Shown one piece after another: positions 8,106-16,688 of a stretch of DNA of 34,737 bases; positions within the stretch are counted from its first letter, which is position 1; every line of letters starts with the position of its first letter. The stretch is from Comamonadaceae bacterium (GTDB lineage: Bacteria > Pseudomonadota > Gammaproteobacteria > Burkholderiales > Burkholderiaceae_C): assembly GCA_947452785.1 (NCBI GenBank), contig CANGDZ010000034.1, forward strand, positions 1-34,737, read 5' to 3'. The position numbers and the translations under genes are program-made. The notes beneath the pieces were generated by a model. That model did not search any database. It saw nothing but the letters and a program-made list of their open reading frames with translations, and was not told the DNA's origin.

Positions 8106-10607
8106 ATGTCCACTGAACCAGCCACCGGCCTGGACCCCGCCGTTGCCGCGCGTCGCCTGCTAGACGAAGGTCCGAACACACTCGAAGCATCTGCCCAGCG
8201 CAGCCTAGGGCGTATTGTCTTGACGGTGGTGCGCGAACCCATGTTCATACTGCTAATGGCGGCGGGCTTAATTTACCTGGCCTTGGGGGACACCCGCGAA
8301 GCCTTGTTCTTGGTGGGCTTTGTGCTGATCATCATGCTGACCACGGTGTTGCAAGAGCGGCGCACAGACAATGCCTTGGAAGCGCTGCGTGATTTGTCCA
8401 GCCCGCAAGCCACCGCCGTGCGCGGCGGCCAGACGGTGCAATTGACCGGGCACGATGTGGTGCGTGACGACGTGCTCTTGCTCAGCGAAGGCGGGCGCGT
8501 GCCGGCCGATGGCACGCTGCTGCAAGCGCACGAGCTTGCCGTTGACGAGTCGCTGCTCACCGGCGAATCGGCGCCAGTGAACAAAGAAGCGCCGGGCATT
8601 GCCGTGTATGCGGGCACGCTGGTGGTGCGCGGCCAAGGCGTGATGCGGGTCACCGCCACGGGCCTGAAAACGCAGATGGGCGCGATCGGCCATTCCCTGC
8701 AGACCATAGCGCCAGCAGCGTCGCCCTTGCAGCTCGAAATCAAAAGCCTGACCCAGCGCTTGGCGCTGATCGGGCTGTCGTTGTGCATGGCGCTGGCGCT
8801 GGGGTTTTGGTGGCTGCGGGGCAACGCCCTGGGCGCTTTGCTGGCGGGCATCACTTTGGCCATGGCGGTGTTGCCGCAAGAATTGCCGGTCATTTTGCTG
8901 GTATTCCCGGCCTTGGCCGCGCGGCGCCTGGCCGCCTTGCAGGTGCTGACACGGCGCCTGAGGACGATTGAAACCTTGGGTCAAGCCACGGTGCTGTGCG
9001 TGGACAAAACCGGCACGCTGACGCAAAACCGCATGAGCGTGAGTACGCTGTGCGCTGGCGAGCAAACGCTGGAGGCACAGGATTTGAAGGCGGGCGGTGT
9101 ACCCCAGCCCTTTCATGCGCTGCTCGACTACGCCGTGCTCGCCAGCGAGACCGCGCCGCACGACCCCATGGAGCAAGCCTTGCACGCCTTGGCCAAGCAA
9201 CTGGCGGTGAGCACGCACCACCACAACGCGCAGTGGACTTTGGTCCACGAATACCCACTGGCCCCAGGCTTGTTGGCCATGAGCCATGTGTGGCGCTGCG
9301 CAGATGAAACACAAGACGTGATCGCTGCCAAAGGCGCGCCCGAAGCCGTGGCCCAGTTGTGTCATTTGTCCGCCGAAGCCCAAGCGAACTGGCACCTGCG
9401 CGCCACGCAACTGGCCGAGCGGGGCTTGCGCGTGTTGGGCGTGGCCAAGGCTTTGCATCCGGCCGACCAAGCTTGGCCGGCAGATCAACAAGCCTATGCG
9501 TTTGAGTGGCTGGGCTTGGTGGGTTTATCAGACCCATTGCGCGCTGAGGTACCGGCCGCCGTAGCGCAATGCCACAGCGCAGGTATTCGCGTGATCATGA
9601 TCACGGGCGATCACGCCCACACCGCGAAAACCATTGCGCAGCAAGCGGGCATCACGCACGCGCAAGTGATGTCGGGCACCGAACTCACAGCCCTGGACAG
9701 CGCCCAACTTGACGAGCGGCTGGCCACGGTGAATGTGTTTGCACGCGTCAAGCCCGAGCAAAAGCTGCAACTCGTCAACGCCTTGAAAGCGCAAGGCGAA
9801 GTGGTCGCCATGACGGGTGATGGCGTGAACGACGCACCCGCCCTGAAGGCCGCGCACATTGGCATCGCCATGGGGCAACGCGGCACCGATGTGGCGCGCG
9901 AAGCTGCTTCCTTGGTGCTGTTGCAAGACGATTTCACCGCCATTGTGCAAGCCATTCGCATGGGGCGTCGCACCTTTGCCAATATGCGCCAATCGGTGAT
10001 CTACACCCTGGCGGTGCATGTGCCCATCATCGTGCTGTCGCTGCTGCCCGTGCTGCTCGGTTTGCCACTGTTGCTGGCGCCGCTGCACATTGCTTTTTTG
10101 GAACTGGTGATCGACCCCTCATGCTCCCTGGTGTTTGAGGCCGAAGCCGCTGCAACCGATGTGATGCGGCGCCCCCCACGCAGGCGCAACGAGCCTTTGC
10201 TGTCGCGCGCACACCTGTGGCGCGGCTTGATGCAAGGGCTGTTCATTGCCGCCGGGGTTCTGGCGCTGTACTTGGGGCTGCTGCACCAAGGCGCTTCATC
10301 GGCCATGGCCAGCGCCTCGGCTTTTGTGTGCCTGGTCACCGCCAATGCCGCCTTGATTTTGCCCAGTCGCAACCCACAAACCACCTGGCGCAGCCTGTGG
10401 CAAGGCTTGCCGCCCATCACACTGTGGATTTTGGGGCTCACCTTACTGGCGCTGCTCGGCATTACCCATGTGCCCGCCCTGGCCCAGGTGTTTCAGTTCG
10501 AGGTCCTGTCGCCTCTGGCCTGGCTCAGCGCTTTTGCCTGGGGTCTGGGCACGGTGGTGGTGTTGCAAGGCTGGCACATGGGGCGGGGTGCCAAGAGCGG
10601 TGGCTGA
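8106..10607 (+). CDS. Cation-translocating P-type ATPase
   Basis: An 833-residue membrane pump. The actuator motif LLTGES is near residue 152, the phosphorylated aspartate is D300 in DKTGTLTQN, and the hinge motif TGDGVNDAPAL is near 568. About ten membrane helices surround these. It resembles the P2 (Ca2+-type) branch but has PQELP (257-261) in helix M4 where P2 pumps have PEGLP, and DPSCSLVFEAE in the M6 region. The ion is therefore uncertain. No N-terminal heavy-metal domain is present. The ATG at 8106 (MSTEPATGLDP) is preferred over an upstream ATG at 8055. A small GGGCA-GTGT-TGCCC stem-loop (8074-8087) sits in the leader, and an intrinsic terminator follows the gene. Confidence 0.9.
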   Translation: MSTEPATGLDPAVAARRLLDEGPNTLEASAQRSLGRIVLTVVREPMFILLMAAGLIYLALGDTREALFLVGFVLIIMLTTVLQERRTDNALEALRDLSSPQATAVRGGQTVQLTGHDVVRDDVLLLSEGGRVPADGTLLQAHELAVDESLLTGESAPVNKEAPGIAVYAGTLVVRGQGVMRVTATGLKTQMGAIGHSLQTIAPAASPLQLEIKSLTQRLALIGLSLCMALALGFWWLRGNALGALLAGITLAMAVLPQELPVILLVFPALAARRLAALQVLTRRLRTIETLGQATVLCVDKTGTLTQNRMSVSTLCAGEQTLEAQDLKAGGVPQPFHALLDYAVLASETAPHDPMEQALHALAKQLAVSTHHHNAQWTLVHEYPLAPGLLAMSHVWRCADETQDVIAAKGAPEAVAQLCHLSAEAQANWHLRATQLAERGLRVLGVAKALHPADQAWPADQQAYAFEWLGLVGLSDPLRAEVPAAVAQCHSAGIRVIMITGDHAHTAKTIAQQAGITHAQVMSGTELTALDSAQLDERLATVNVFARVKPEQKLQLVNALKAQGEVVAMTGDGVNDAPALKAAHIGIAMGQRGTDVAREAASLVLLQDDFTAIVQAIRMGRRTFANMRQSVIYTLAVHVPIIVLSLLPVLLGLPLLLAPLHIAFLELVIDPSCSLVFEAEAAATDVMRRPPRRRNEPLLSRAHLWRGLMQGLFIAAGVLALYLGLLHQGASSAMASASAFVCLVTANAALILPSRNPQTTWRSLWQGLPPITLWILGLTLLALLGITHVPALAQVFQFEVLSPLAWLSAFAWGLGTVVVLQGWHMGRGAKSGG

Positions 10608-10661
10608 TGAAGTCAGCGCCCTTGTCACCCAGGTGCAAGGACAGACAGGGGTGTCGGACGC

Positions 10662-10699
10662 AAAATCGGTTTGAACAACAATGAAGTTGCCGATTTTTT
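10662..10699 (+). terminator. Intrinsic terminator after the P-type ATPase
   Basis: AAAATCGG (10662-10669) pairs with CCGATTTT (10690-10697), with an inner CAAC/GTTG pairing, and runs into a T stretch ending at 10699. It is 54 bp after the ATPase stop and 22 bp before the NIPSNAP start codon. It probably ends the ATPase transcript, and it could also act as an attenuator for the next gene. Confidence 0.75.
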
Positions 10700-10721
10700 C
10701 CACACCTTGAAGGAAGTTTCC

Positions 10722-11039
10722 ATGGCCATCTATGAACTGCGCACCTACTCCGCCATCGTCGGCAAAATGGCCGAGCTCACAGCCTTGTACACGAATGAGG
10801 GTTGGCCCGCCTTGGCCAAGCACCCGCAAAAATTGGTGGGCTACTTCACCGGCGACGTGGGGGCCATCAACGAGCTGATTCACATGTGGAAGTTTGACGA
10901 CGACGCCGACCGCCGCGCCTTCTGGGCGGGTGTGTTTGCCGACCCCGAATTCATGGCCTTTGCTGCCAAAATCCGCCCACTGATCCGCGAGCAAAACAAC
11001 AAGCTGATGTTGTCAGCGCCTTGGGGACCCAAGCCCTGA
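10722..11039 (+). CDS. NIPSNAP family protein
   Basis: A 105-residue single-domain protein of the ferredoxin-like alpha/beta-barrel dimer superfamily. It starts MAIYELRTYSAIVGKM and contains LVGYFTGDVGAINELIHMWKF, both typical of NIPSNAP proteins. Biochemical function is not established for the bacterial members; many lie next to acyl-CoA or aromatic degradation genes. The ATG at 10722 is chosen because AAGGAAG precedes it at good spacing. It converges with the acyl-CoA ligase operon, and the stops are 18 bp apart. Confidence 0.87.
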   Translation: MAIYELRTYSAIVGKMAELTALYTNEGWPALAKHPQKLVGYFTGDVGAINELIHMWKFDDDADRRAFWAGVFADPEFMAFAAKIRPLIREQNNKLMLSAPWGPKP

Positions 11040-11057
11040 GGAAGTACCCAGGGTTGT

Positions 11058-12587
11058 TCAAGACTGACCCCAGTAACGATCTCTGACGAGCTTCTTGTAA
11101 AGCTTGCCAGTGGCATGGCGCGGCAATTGAAGATCAAAGTCGATCGTTCTGGGACACTTGAAAGAAGCCAAGTGTTGCTTACAGTAGGCGATCAGTTCAT
11201 CGGCCAAGGCAGGTCCGATGTCTTGAGGATTCACGGGCTGGACGACGGCCTTGACCTCTTCTCCAAAGTCTTCATTGGGCACACCGATGACCGCGACATC
11301 CAAAACTTTGGGGTGCCCAATCAAAATATTTTCAGCCTCTTGAGGGTAAATATTGACCCCGCCCGAAATAATCATGAAGGCACGCCGGTCCACCAAATAC
11401 AGGTAGCCCTCATCGTCCACGCGCCCGATGTCCCCCAACGTTGTCCAACCCTTGGCATTACGCGCCTGGGCCGTTCGCTCAGGGTCGTTGTGGTAGGTGA
11501 AGATTGGACCATCAGAGAAGAACACCAGACCGGTTTCACCCGCAGGCAGTTCCTCGCCGGACTCATCACAAATATGCAGTTGCCCTTGCGTGGCGCGGCC
11601 CACCGAGCCTTTGTGCGCCAACCACTCGACTGAGGTGATCGCGCAAAAGCCGTTGTTTTCGGTCCCGGCGTAGTACTCGTTGATGATGGGCCCCCACCAA
11701 GCTAGCATTTTTTCTTTGACCTCCACCGGGCAGGGCGCCGCGGCGTGTACCGCCACCTGAAGTGAGGACACGTCATAGAGGGCCCTGAACTGCGCTGGCA
11801 ATTTCAGCAGCCGCACGAACATGGTCGGCACCCATTGGCTATGGGTGATACGCTGCGCTTCGATCAAAGCCAGAGCTTGCTGGGCATCAAAGCTGGCCAT
11901 CACCCACACGGAGCCGCCCAGCTTTATGACCGTCATGCAGTGACGCAGCGGCGCGGCATGGTACAGCGGTGCGGGCGACAGGTAGCGACAATCTCGTCCA
12001 TAGCCAAACAAGGGCTGCAGCAGGTTGACCAGCATCGTGCGTTGCCCTGCGGGCGTCTGCGTCATCGGCCATTTGACGCCCTTGGGTTTGCCCGTCGTGC
12101 CAGACGAATACAACATGTCCAAGCCCTGAGACTGATCGGCAATGGGCAGCACAGAGGCACTGTCCACGGCTTCATCCCAGCGCTCATACCCCTCCATGCC
12201 CTGTCCCAGGGTGAAGCACCTGACATGCGCTGGCAGTAGCGCGCGCAGCGGTGCGCAGACCTCCGCCAAATCGTCCGAGACCACCAGCACCTTGGCTGAG
12301 CAATCTTTGACGATGTAGGCGACCTCTTCACAATTCAGTCGGGTGCTGATGGTGGTGTAGTAAACACCGGCGCGGTCCATGCCAAAACACGCCTCCAAAA
12401 ATTGACGCTGATTGGTCATCAGCATCGCCACATGCTCGCCTGGCCCCACGCCACACGAACGCAGGACCTGCGCGACCTGATTGGCCCTGGCATCCAACTG
12501 CCCAAAGCTGACCTTCTCACCAGTTTCACACATCTGAAAGGCCAACCGAGAAGGGTCGTCAGGATTGCCATCAATCGGAAAAAGCAT
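11058..12587 (-). CDS. Acyl-CoA ligase (AMP-forming)
   Basis: A 509-residue adenylate-forming enzyme of the ANL superfamily. It would activate a carboxylic acid to acyl-AMP and then acyl-CoA. The phosphate-binding loop YSSGTTGKPKG is at 160-170, the adenine-side motif YYAGTENNG lies mid-protein, the hinge region reads TTLGDIGRVDDEGYLYLVDR, and the catalytic lysine is about K495 in RHATGKLYKK. The acid substrate cannot be read from the sequence. It is the last gene of the long minus-strand operon with LIV-type transport genes, an acyl-CoA dehydrogenase and an MDR reductase. It would supply the CoA ester that the dehydrogenase oxidises. AAGGGA precedes the ATG. Confidence 0.9.
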   Translation of the reverse strand: MLFPIDGNPDDPSRLAFQMCETGEKVSFGQLDARANQVAQVLRSCGVGPGEHVAMLMTNQRQFLEACFGMDRAGVYYTTISTRLNCEEVAYIVKDCSAKVLVVSDDLAEVCAPLRALLPAHVRCFTLGQGMEGYERWDEAVDSASVLPIADQSQGLDMLYSSGTTGKPKGVKWPMTQTPAGQRTMLVNLLQPLFGYGRDCRYLSPAPLYHAAPLRHCMTVIKLGGSVWVMASFDAQQALALIEAQRITHSQWVPTMFVRLLKLPAQFRALYDVSSLQVAVHAAAPCPVEVKEKMLAWWGPIINEYYAGTENNGFCAITSVEWLAHKGSVGRATQGQLHICDESGEELPAGETGLVFFSDGPIFTYHNDPERTAQARNAKGWTTLGDIGRVDDEGYLYLVDRRAFMIISGGVNIYPQEAENILIGHPKVLDVAVIGVPNEDFGEEVKAVVQPVNPQDIGPALADELIAYCKQHLASFKCPRTIDFDLQLPRHATGKLYKKLVRDRYWGQS

Positions 12588-12613
12588 GGGAGTCCCTTGG
12601 GGATTTTTTAAAT

Positions 12614-13627
12614 TCAGTGAGCCAAGCAGACTTTGCCGAACTGGGCACCGCTTTGAAGGTAGGCCATCGCCTCCTTCAATTCTTCGAATGCAAAAATCCT
12701 GTCGACCACGGGTTCAACCTTGTATTGACCCATGGCTCGCAGCATGGCTTCAAAGCCATCGCGGTGTCCGACGGTCACGCCCTGCAGGCGCACCTGACGC
12801 GTGATGATGTGCCCCAGCGAGGTTGCCATGGCGCTGCCAGAAAGAATGCCAATCATGGCAATGGTGCCGCCTGGCCGGATACAACGCAAAGACTGGGGTA
12901 GGGTTTTTTCGCCACCCAACTCCACGATCAGGTCATAGCCCCGGCCTGCAGTGATCTCGCGCGTGGCCTTAGCCCACTCGGGCACCGCCCGGTAATTGAT
13001 GACCGCATCCGCTCCGAGTTGGCGCACCCGCGCCATGCGCTCATCGCTGGAGGTGATGACGGTGACATGGGCGCCCAGGAGCTTGGCAAATTGCACCGCA
13101 AAGAGTGCCACGCCACCGCAGCCTTGGATCAGGACGCGGTCACCCGCCTTTGTGCTGCTGCCCGTGGTCAGCGCACTCCATGCGGTCAGCGCCGCGCAGG
13201 GCAGGCTGGCAGCTTGGGCATCGTTCAGATGAGCTGGCACCTTGACCACACCCTGTTCGGACAGACACATGATCTCGGTCATGGTGCCATCGATGGGGCC
13301 ACCCAGTGATTGGGTGAGCCGCTCTAGGTCAGGCTCACCGGCCACCCAGTTTTGAAAATAGGTGGGGCATACTCTGTCGCCCACAACGACACGGCTCACG
13401 CCAGCACCCACTTCGCAGACGACACCGACCCCGTCAGAAACCGGAATCAACGGCAAGGTGCCGGTGTAGTTGCCATAGCCACGTGCAGGGACCACCAGGT
13501 CACGGTAATTGAGCGAAGACGCCTTCATCCGTACGAGCACCTGTCCTGGTCCGGCTTGGGGTTCGGGTCGCTGGGACAGCTTCAGATGATCCATGCCCCA
13601 ATCACCTTCGATTTGAAAAACGCGCAT
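12614..13627 (-). CDS. MDR-family NAD(P)-dependent oxidoreductase (quinone reductase-like)
   Basis: A 337-residue medium-chain dehydrogenase/reductase. The N-terminal GroES-like domain has SLNYRD (about 38-43) where zinc alcohol dehydrogenases carry their catalytic cysteine, so this looks like a zinc-free, quinone oxidoreductase-like member. The Rossmann motif GCGGVALFAVQFAKLLGA is at about 169-186, followed by GGTIAMIG. It may reduce an enone or an enoyl-CoA-like intermediate, or act as an alcohol dehydrogenase. The ATG at 13627 (MRVFQIEGDW) has AGAAGGA upstream; a start further upstream would add 55 atypical residues. It lies between the acyl-CoA dehydrogenase and ligase genes in the same operon. 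Confidence 0.87.
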   Translation of the reverse strand: MRVFQIEGDWGMDHLKLSQRPEPQAGPGQVLVRMKASSLNYRDLVVPARGYGNYTGTLPLIPVSDGVGVVCEVGAGVSRVVVGDRVCPTYFQNWVAGEPDLERLTQSLGGPIDGTMTEIMCLSEQGVVKVPAHLNDAQAASLPCAALTAWSALTTGSSTKAGDRVLIQGCGGVALFAVQFAKLLGAHVTVITSSDERMARVRQLGADAVINYRAVPEWAKATREITAGRGYDLIVELGGEKTLPQSLRCIRPGGTIAMIGILSGSAMATSLGHIITRQVRLQGVTVGHRDGFEAMLRAMGQYKVEPVVDRIFAFEELKEAMAYLQSGAQFGKVCLAH

Positions 13628-13649
13628 GGGTTTATTCCTTCTACATGAC

Positions 13650-14807
13650 TTAAGGGGTTGTGCGACCTTGCGAACTCGCTGTCGCTTTGAAATCTTTGGC
13701 AATTCGCTCCAGCAGCATTTCGGTGGAGCCATCCACCAAACCAGCCACTTGTGCTGAGGCCAAATGGCGAACAAAGGGATAGTTTTCGCCAAGCCCTTCG
13801 GCTCCCATGGCGTGCATCAGCGCCGCCAGGTGTTTTTGGGCCATGCGCGTCGCAAATACTTTGGCCTTGGCCGATGCACTTTGGGCATCACGTCCGGCGT
13901 CAATCAGCTCAGCCGCCCGCGCGACCAACAATTGCGCGGCCTCCAGCTCTATGGCCGCATCGGCCAAACACCAACGCCAACCCTGATGCCCATGCAATGG
14001 CTTACCAAAGGCCTGGCGAGCATGACCCCATGCGCTGGCCACCTGCAATCCTTCGCTCACCATCCCGCAGCACATGGCGCCCACATACGTGCGTGCGCCG
14101 TTAATCGCACCCAAAATATCTTTGAAAGCCTCCCCCGGGGGCGAGAGCATTTCGTCCTCACGGCAAAGGTAGCCCTGTAATTCAAAGCCTCCGGCGCCAA
14201 TGGTCGACACCGGGCCCATCGCTGGACCTGGTGAGCGCTTAAAACCGGCGCGCTGCGCCTGCACCACAAAAGCGGCAATCCCTGCAGCGCCTGCGCCGAC
14301 ACGCGTCTGGGCATACACCACCACCAGGTCCGCATGAAGCGCGTTGGTGATCCAGGTCTTCGCGCCGTCAAGACGCCAGCCGCCGGGCACGGCCACAGCT
14401 TGGGTCTGGATGGCCGCGAAATCAGAACCTGCCGAGGGCTCGGTCAAGGCCGTGCACGCACTGAGTCGCCCTGCCAACAAATCGGGCAAGTAGCGTTGCG
14501 CCAAGCCCGGCGCCGCCAAGCGAAACAATTGTTCTGCCACGTTGTGGGTATTGATGAGTGACATGGCCACACCAAAATCAGCCTGCGCCAAAATGGCAGC
14601 CACCTGGGCCTTGCAGGCAAAAGACACGCCCACGCCACCGACCGATGCGGGCAACTGCAAGCCCAACAAACCTGCGCTGCCTGCAGCCAGATGCACCTCT
14701 TCACTGGTTTGACGCTCGCTCCAACGTCGAGAGGCGTCAGGCGCAACCTGCACCCGCACGAATTCACGTGTGCGTTCCAGTTGTTGTTCGTCTGCCTGAA
14801 TCGTCAT
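13650..14807 (-). CDS. Acyl-CoA dehydrogenase family protein
   Basis: A 385-residue flavoprotein with the three-domain acyl-CoA dehydrogenase layout. The FAD/substrate motif LTEPSAGSD is at about 121-129, and GAKTWITNA follows. The C-terminal helical domain ends with LVDGSTEMLLERIAKDF. At the place where the short/medium-chain enzymes carry the catalytic Glu of YEGT, this protein has Asp (about D359). The base may therefore be Asp, lie elsewhere as in isovaleryl-CoA dehydrogenase, or the reaction may differ. The ATG at 14807 overlaps the livM stop as ATGA; an upstream ATG at 14822 is less likely. The gene is translationally coupled to the transporter, linking uptake and oxidation. Confidence 0.9.
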   Translation of the reverse strand: MTIQADEQQLERTREFVRVQVAPDASRRWSERQTSEEVHLAAGSAGLLGLQLPASVGGVGVSFACKAQVAAILAQADFGVAMSLINTHNVAEQLFRLAAPGLAQRYLPDLLAGRLSACTALTEPSAGSDFAAIQTQAVAVPGGWRLDGAKTWITNALHADLVVVYAQTRVGAGAAGIAAFVVQAQRAGFKRSPGPAMGPVSTIGAGGFELQGYLCREDEMLSPPGEAFKDILGAINGARTYVGAMCCGMVSEGLQVASAWGHARQAFGKPLHGHQGWRWCLADAAIELEAAQLLVARAAELIDAGRDAQSASAKAKVFATRMAQKHLAALMHAMGAEGLGENYPFVRHLASAQVAGLVDGSTEMLLERIAKDFKATASSQGRTTP

Positions 14808-15787
14808 TTGTTTTGACCCCACAAGGCCTTGGCGCGGCGCACTAAATCTTGAGCAACAGGCACCAGGCCGCGTGGCAAAAAGATGGTCGCCACCACCAGA
14901 ATAAAGCCATAGGTGACCAGCCGGAAGCTGTCAGCAATGCGCAGGTACTCCGGCAAAAACGTGACGGCAAAAGCCCCCACCACCGGTCCGGCCAAAGTGC
15001 CGCTGCCGCCCAAAATGACAGCCAAAATCGCGTTGAGCGATTGGTCTACGCCAAAGGGTTCGGGATTCAAAAATCCAATGTAATGCGCATACAGGGCGCC
15101 GGCGAATCCGGCTAAACCGGCACTCACCACAAAGGCGAACAGTTTGTAGCGCCAGGTGCTCACACCCATGGCATCCGCCAGGCTTTCGTTTTGGCGAATG
15201 GCAACAAGAACACGCCCCACACGAGAGTGCAAGATGATGGCGCACAGCCCTGTCGCCAGCAAGGCTGAGAGCAAGACCAGGGTGTAATAAGCGGTGTTGC
15301 TGCGGCCTTCGAAATTCACCACCCATCCCATCAGAGAAAACTCCGATGGCCGCGGCACATTGGAAATACCCGCTTCACCTCCGGTGACCGAACTGAAGGT
15401 GAGCAAGATGGTGAAAATCACCATGTTGTAGGCCAGCGTCACGATGGCGAAGTAATGCCCCTTGACGCGCAGACTGGGGTATCCCACCAGCACCGACACC
15501 AGGGTGGTGAAGAGCGGTGCGATCCACAGGGTCGTCCATACCGACCAACCCAGCTTGACGCTGAGCAGTGTCGAAAAATAAGCGCCAATCCCCATGAAGC
15601 CCGCTTGCGCAATGGACACGTAGCCAACAAATCCCTGTATCAGATTCTGGCCTTGCGCGAGGATGACCCAGATTAGCGCCAAGATGATCAGGTGCATGAA
15701 ATAAGGCACGGTCACCAGTTGGGGCAGCGCAAAAGCGCCGACCAACATGGCGGTCAGCCCACCCAGACGCAGTATTTTGGGATTCAT
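14804..15787 (-). CDS. livM: LIV-type ABC transporter permease (LivM)
   Basis: A 327-residue inner-membrane permease with about nine hydrophobic segments. The family motif GYVSIAQAGFMGIGAYFS occurs near residue 55, and VAIRQNESLADAMGVS, the cytoplasmic loop that contacts the ATPases, lies in the second half. It pairs with LivH to form the channel of a branched-chain amino acid/carboxylate (HAAT) importer. It overlaps livH (ATGA, 15784-15787) upstream and the acyl-CoA dehydrogenase gene downstream, so three genes are translationally linked. The cargo is likely a carboxylate handled by the downstream acyl-CoA genes rather than leucine itself, but that is inference. Confidence 0.92.
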   Translation of the reverse strand: MNPKILRLGGLTAMLVGAFALPQLVTVPYFMHLIILALIWVILAQGQNLIQGFVGYVSIAQAGFMGIGAYFSTLLSVKLGWSVWTTLWIAPLFTTLVSVLVGYPSLRVKGHYFAIVTLAYNMVIFTILLTFSSVTGGEAGISNVPRPSEFSLMGWVVNFEGRSNTAYYTLVLLSALLATGLCAIILHSRVGRVLVAIRQNESLADAMGVSTWRYKLFAFVVSAGLAGFAGALYAHYIGFLNPEPFGVDQSLNAILAVILGGSGTLAGPVVGAFAVTFLPEYLRIADSFRLVTYGFILVVATIFLPRGLVPVAQDLVRRAKALWGQNK

Positions 15788-16641
15788 CGTTTGCCCAGCA
15801 GGCCTTCAGGCCGAAACAACAACACAACAATCATGACTAAAAAGGCAATCACGTCCTTGTACGCAGACGAGATGAAACCGGCCGCCATGGCTTCGCTGAC
15901 ACCCAGAATCAGCCCGCCAACAATGGCGCCAGGAATGGACCCCAGCCCGCCAAGAATCAGCACGGCAAAGCCCTTGACGGCAAGGCCTTCACCGACGCCG
16001 GGCGCAATGGCCAGCAAGGCCCCAATCAGCGCTCCCGCCGAAACGCCCAGTGCCGACGAAATGGCAAACACCACCAGCGAGACCATGCTGACATTGACCC
16101 CCATGAGCACTGCTGCTTGGCGGTTCTGCGCCACCGCACGAATGGACTTGCCTGTCTTGGTGCGGCTGATCAGCAGGGCAATGACGCCGATCAGCACGCA
16201 AGCCGTCAGGATCACCAGCACCCGCAACTGCGCAATCGCAATCCCCGCCACATTGAAGACGCCGCGGTAAGGGGTCTGGATGACCACTTGATCGGCACCA
16301 AACAACAACAGGTTCAGGCCTTCAATCATCATGGTCAAACCCAGGGCAATGATGAAAGCGTTGATGTGGGGGGCATCCCGCACAGGTCGGTAAGCCAAAC
16401 GCTCAATCAACAAGCCCAGCACCGCACCCGCCAACATGGCCAGCCCCATGGCCGCAAAAAACGGCAAGCCCAAGCGCTCGGTGAAAATAAACGTGAGATA
16501 TCCCCCAAACATGGCCACCGAGCCGTGGGCAAAATGGGCAATGCCCAAAATGCCAAACACCACCGTCAGCCCCAAAGCGATCAGGGTATAGACCGCCCCG
16601 ATGGCCAAGCCGTTGAGCGCCTGTTGCAATATTTCGATCAT
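15784..16641 (-). CDS. livH: LIV-type ABC transporter permease (LivH)
   Basis: A 285-residue membrane permease with about eight hydrophobic segments. The signature IAHFAHGSVAMFGGYL is near residues 33-48, and RAVAQNRQAAVLMGVN in the middle matches the ATPase-coupling loop of LivH proteins. GGLGSIPGAIVGG near the C-terminus is also typical. It works with LivM, LivG, LivF and the upstream binding protein. The start follows the binding-protein gene by 47 bp; its ribosome site is weak. Confidence 0.92.
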   Translation of the reverse strand: MIEILQQALNGLAIGAVYTLIALGLTVVFGILGIAHFAHGSVAMFGGYLTFIFTERLGLPFFAAMGLAMLAGAVLGLLIERLAYRPVRDAPHINAFIIALGLTMMIEGLNLLLFGADQVVIQTPYRGVFNVAGIAIAQLRVLVILTACVLIGVIALLISRTKTGKSIRAVAQNRQAAVLMGVNVSMVSLVVFAISSALGVSAGALIGALLAIAPGVGEGLAVKGFAVLILGGLGSIPGAIVGGLILGVSEAMAAGFISSAYKDVIAFLVMIVVLLFRPEGLLGKR

Positions 16642-16688
16642 CGTGAGGCCAAGGGTTTTGGGGATGAAGGCGGCGGACTCAGAGCGGC

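Noticed and set aside
12614..13627. AcuI-type acryloyl-CoA reductase, suggested by the AcuR-like TetR regulator
   Set aside because: The N-terminus and motifs match generic zinc-free MDR proteins and not clearly the YhdH/AcuI group, so no specific name was given.
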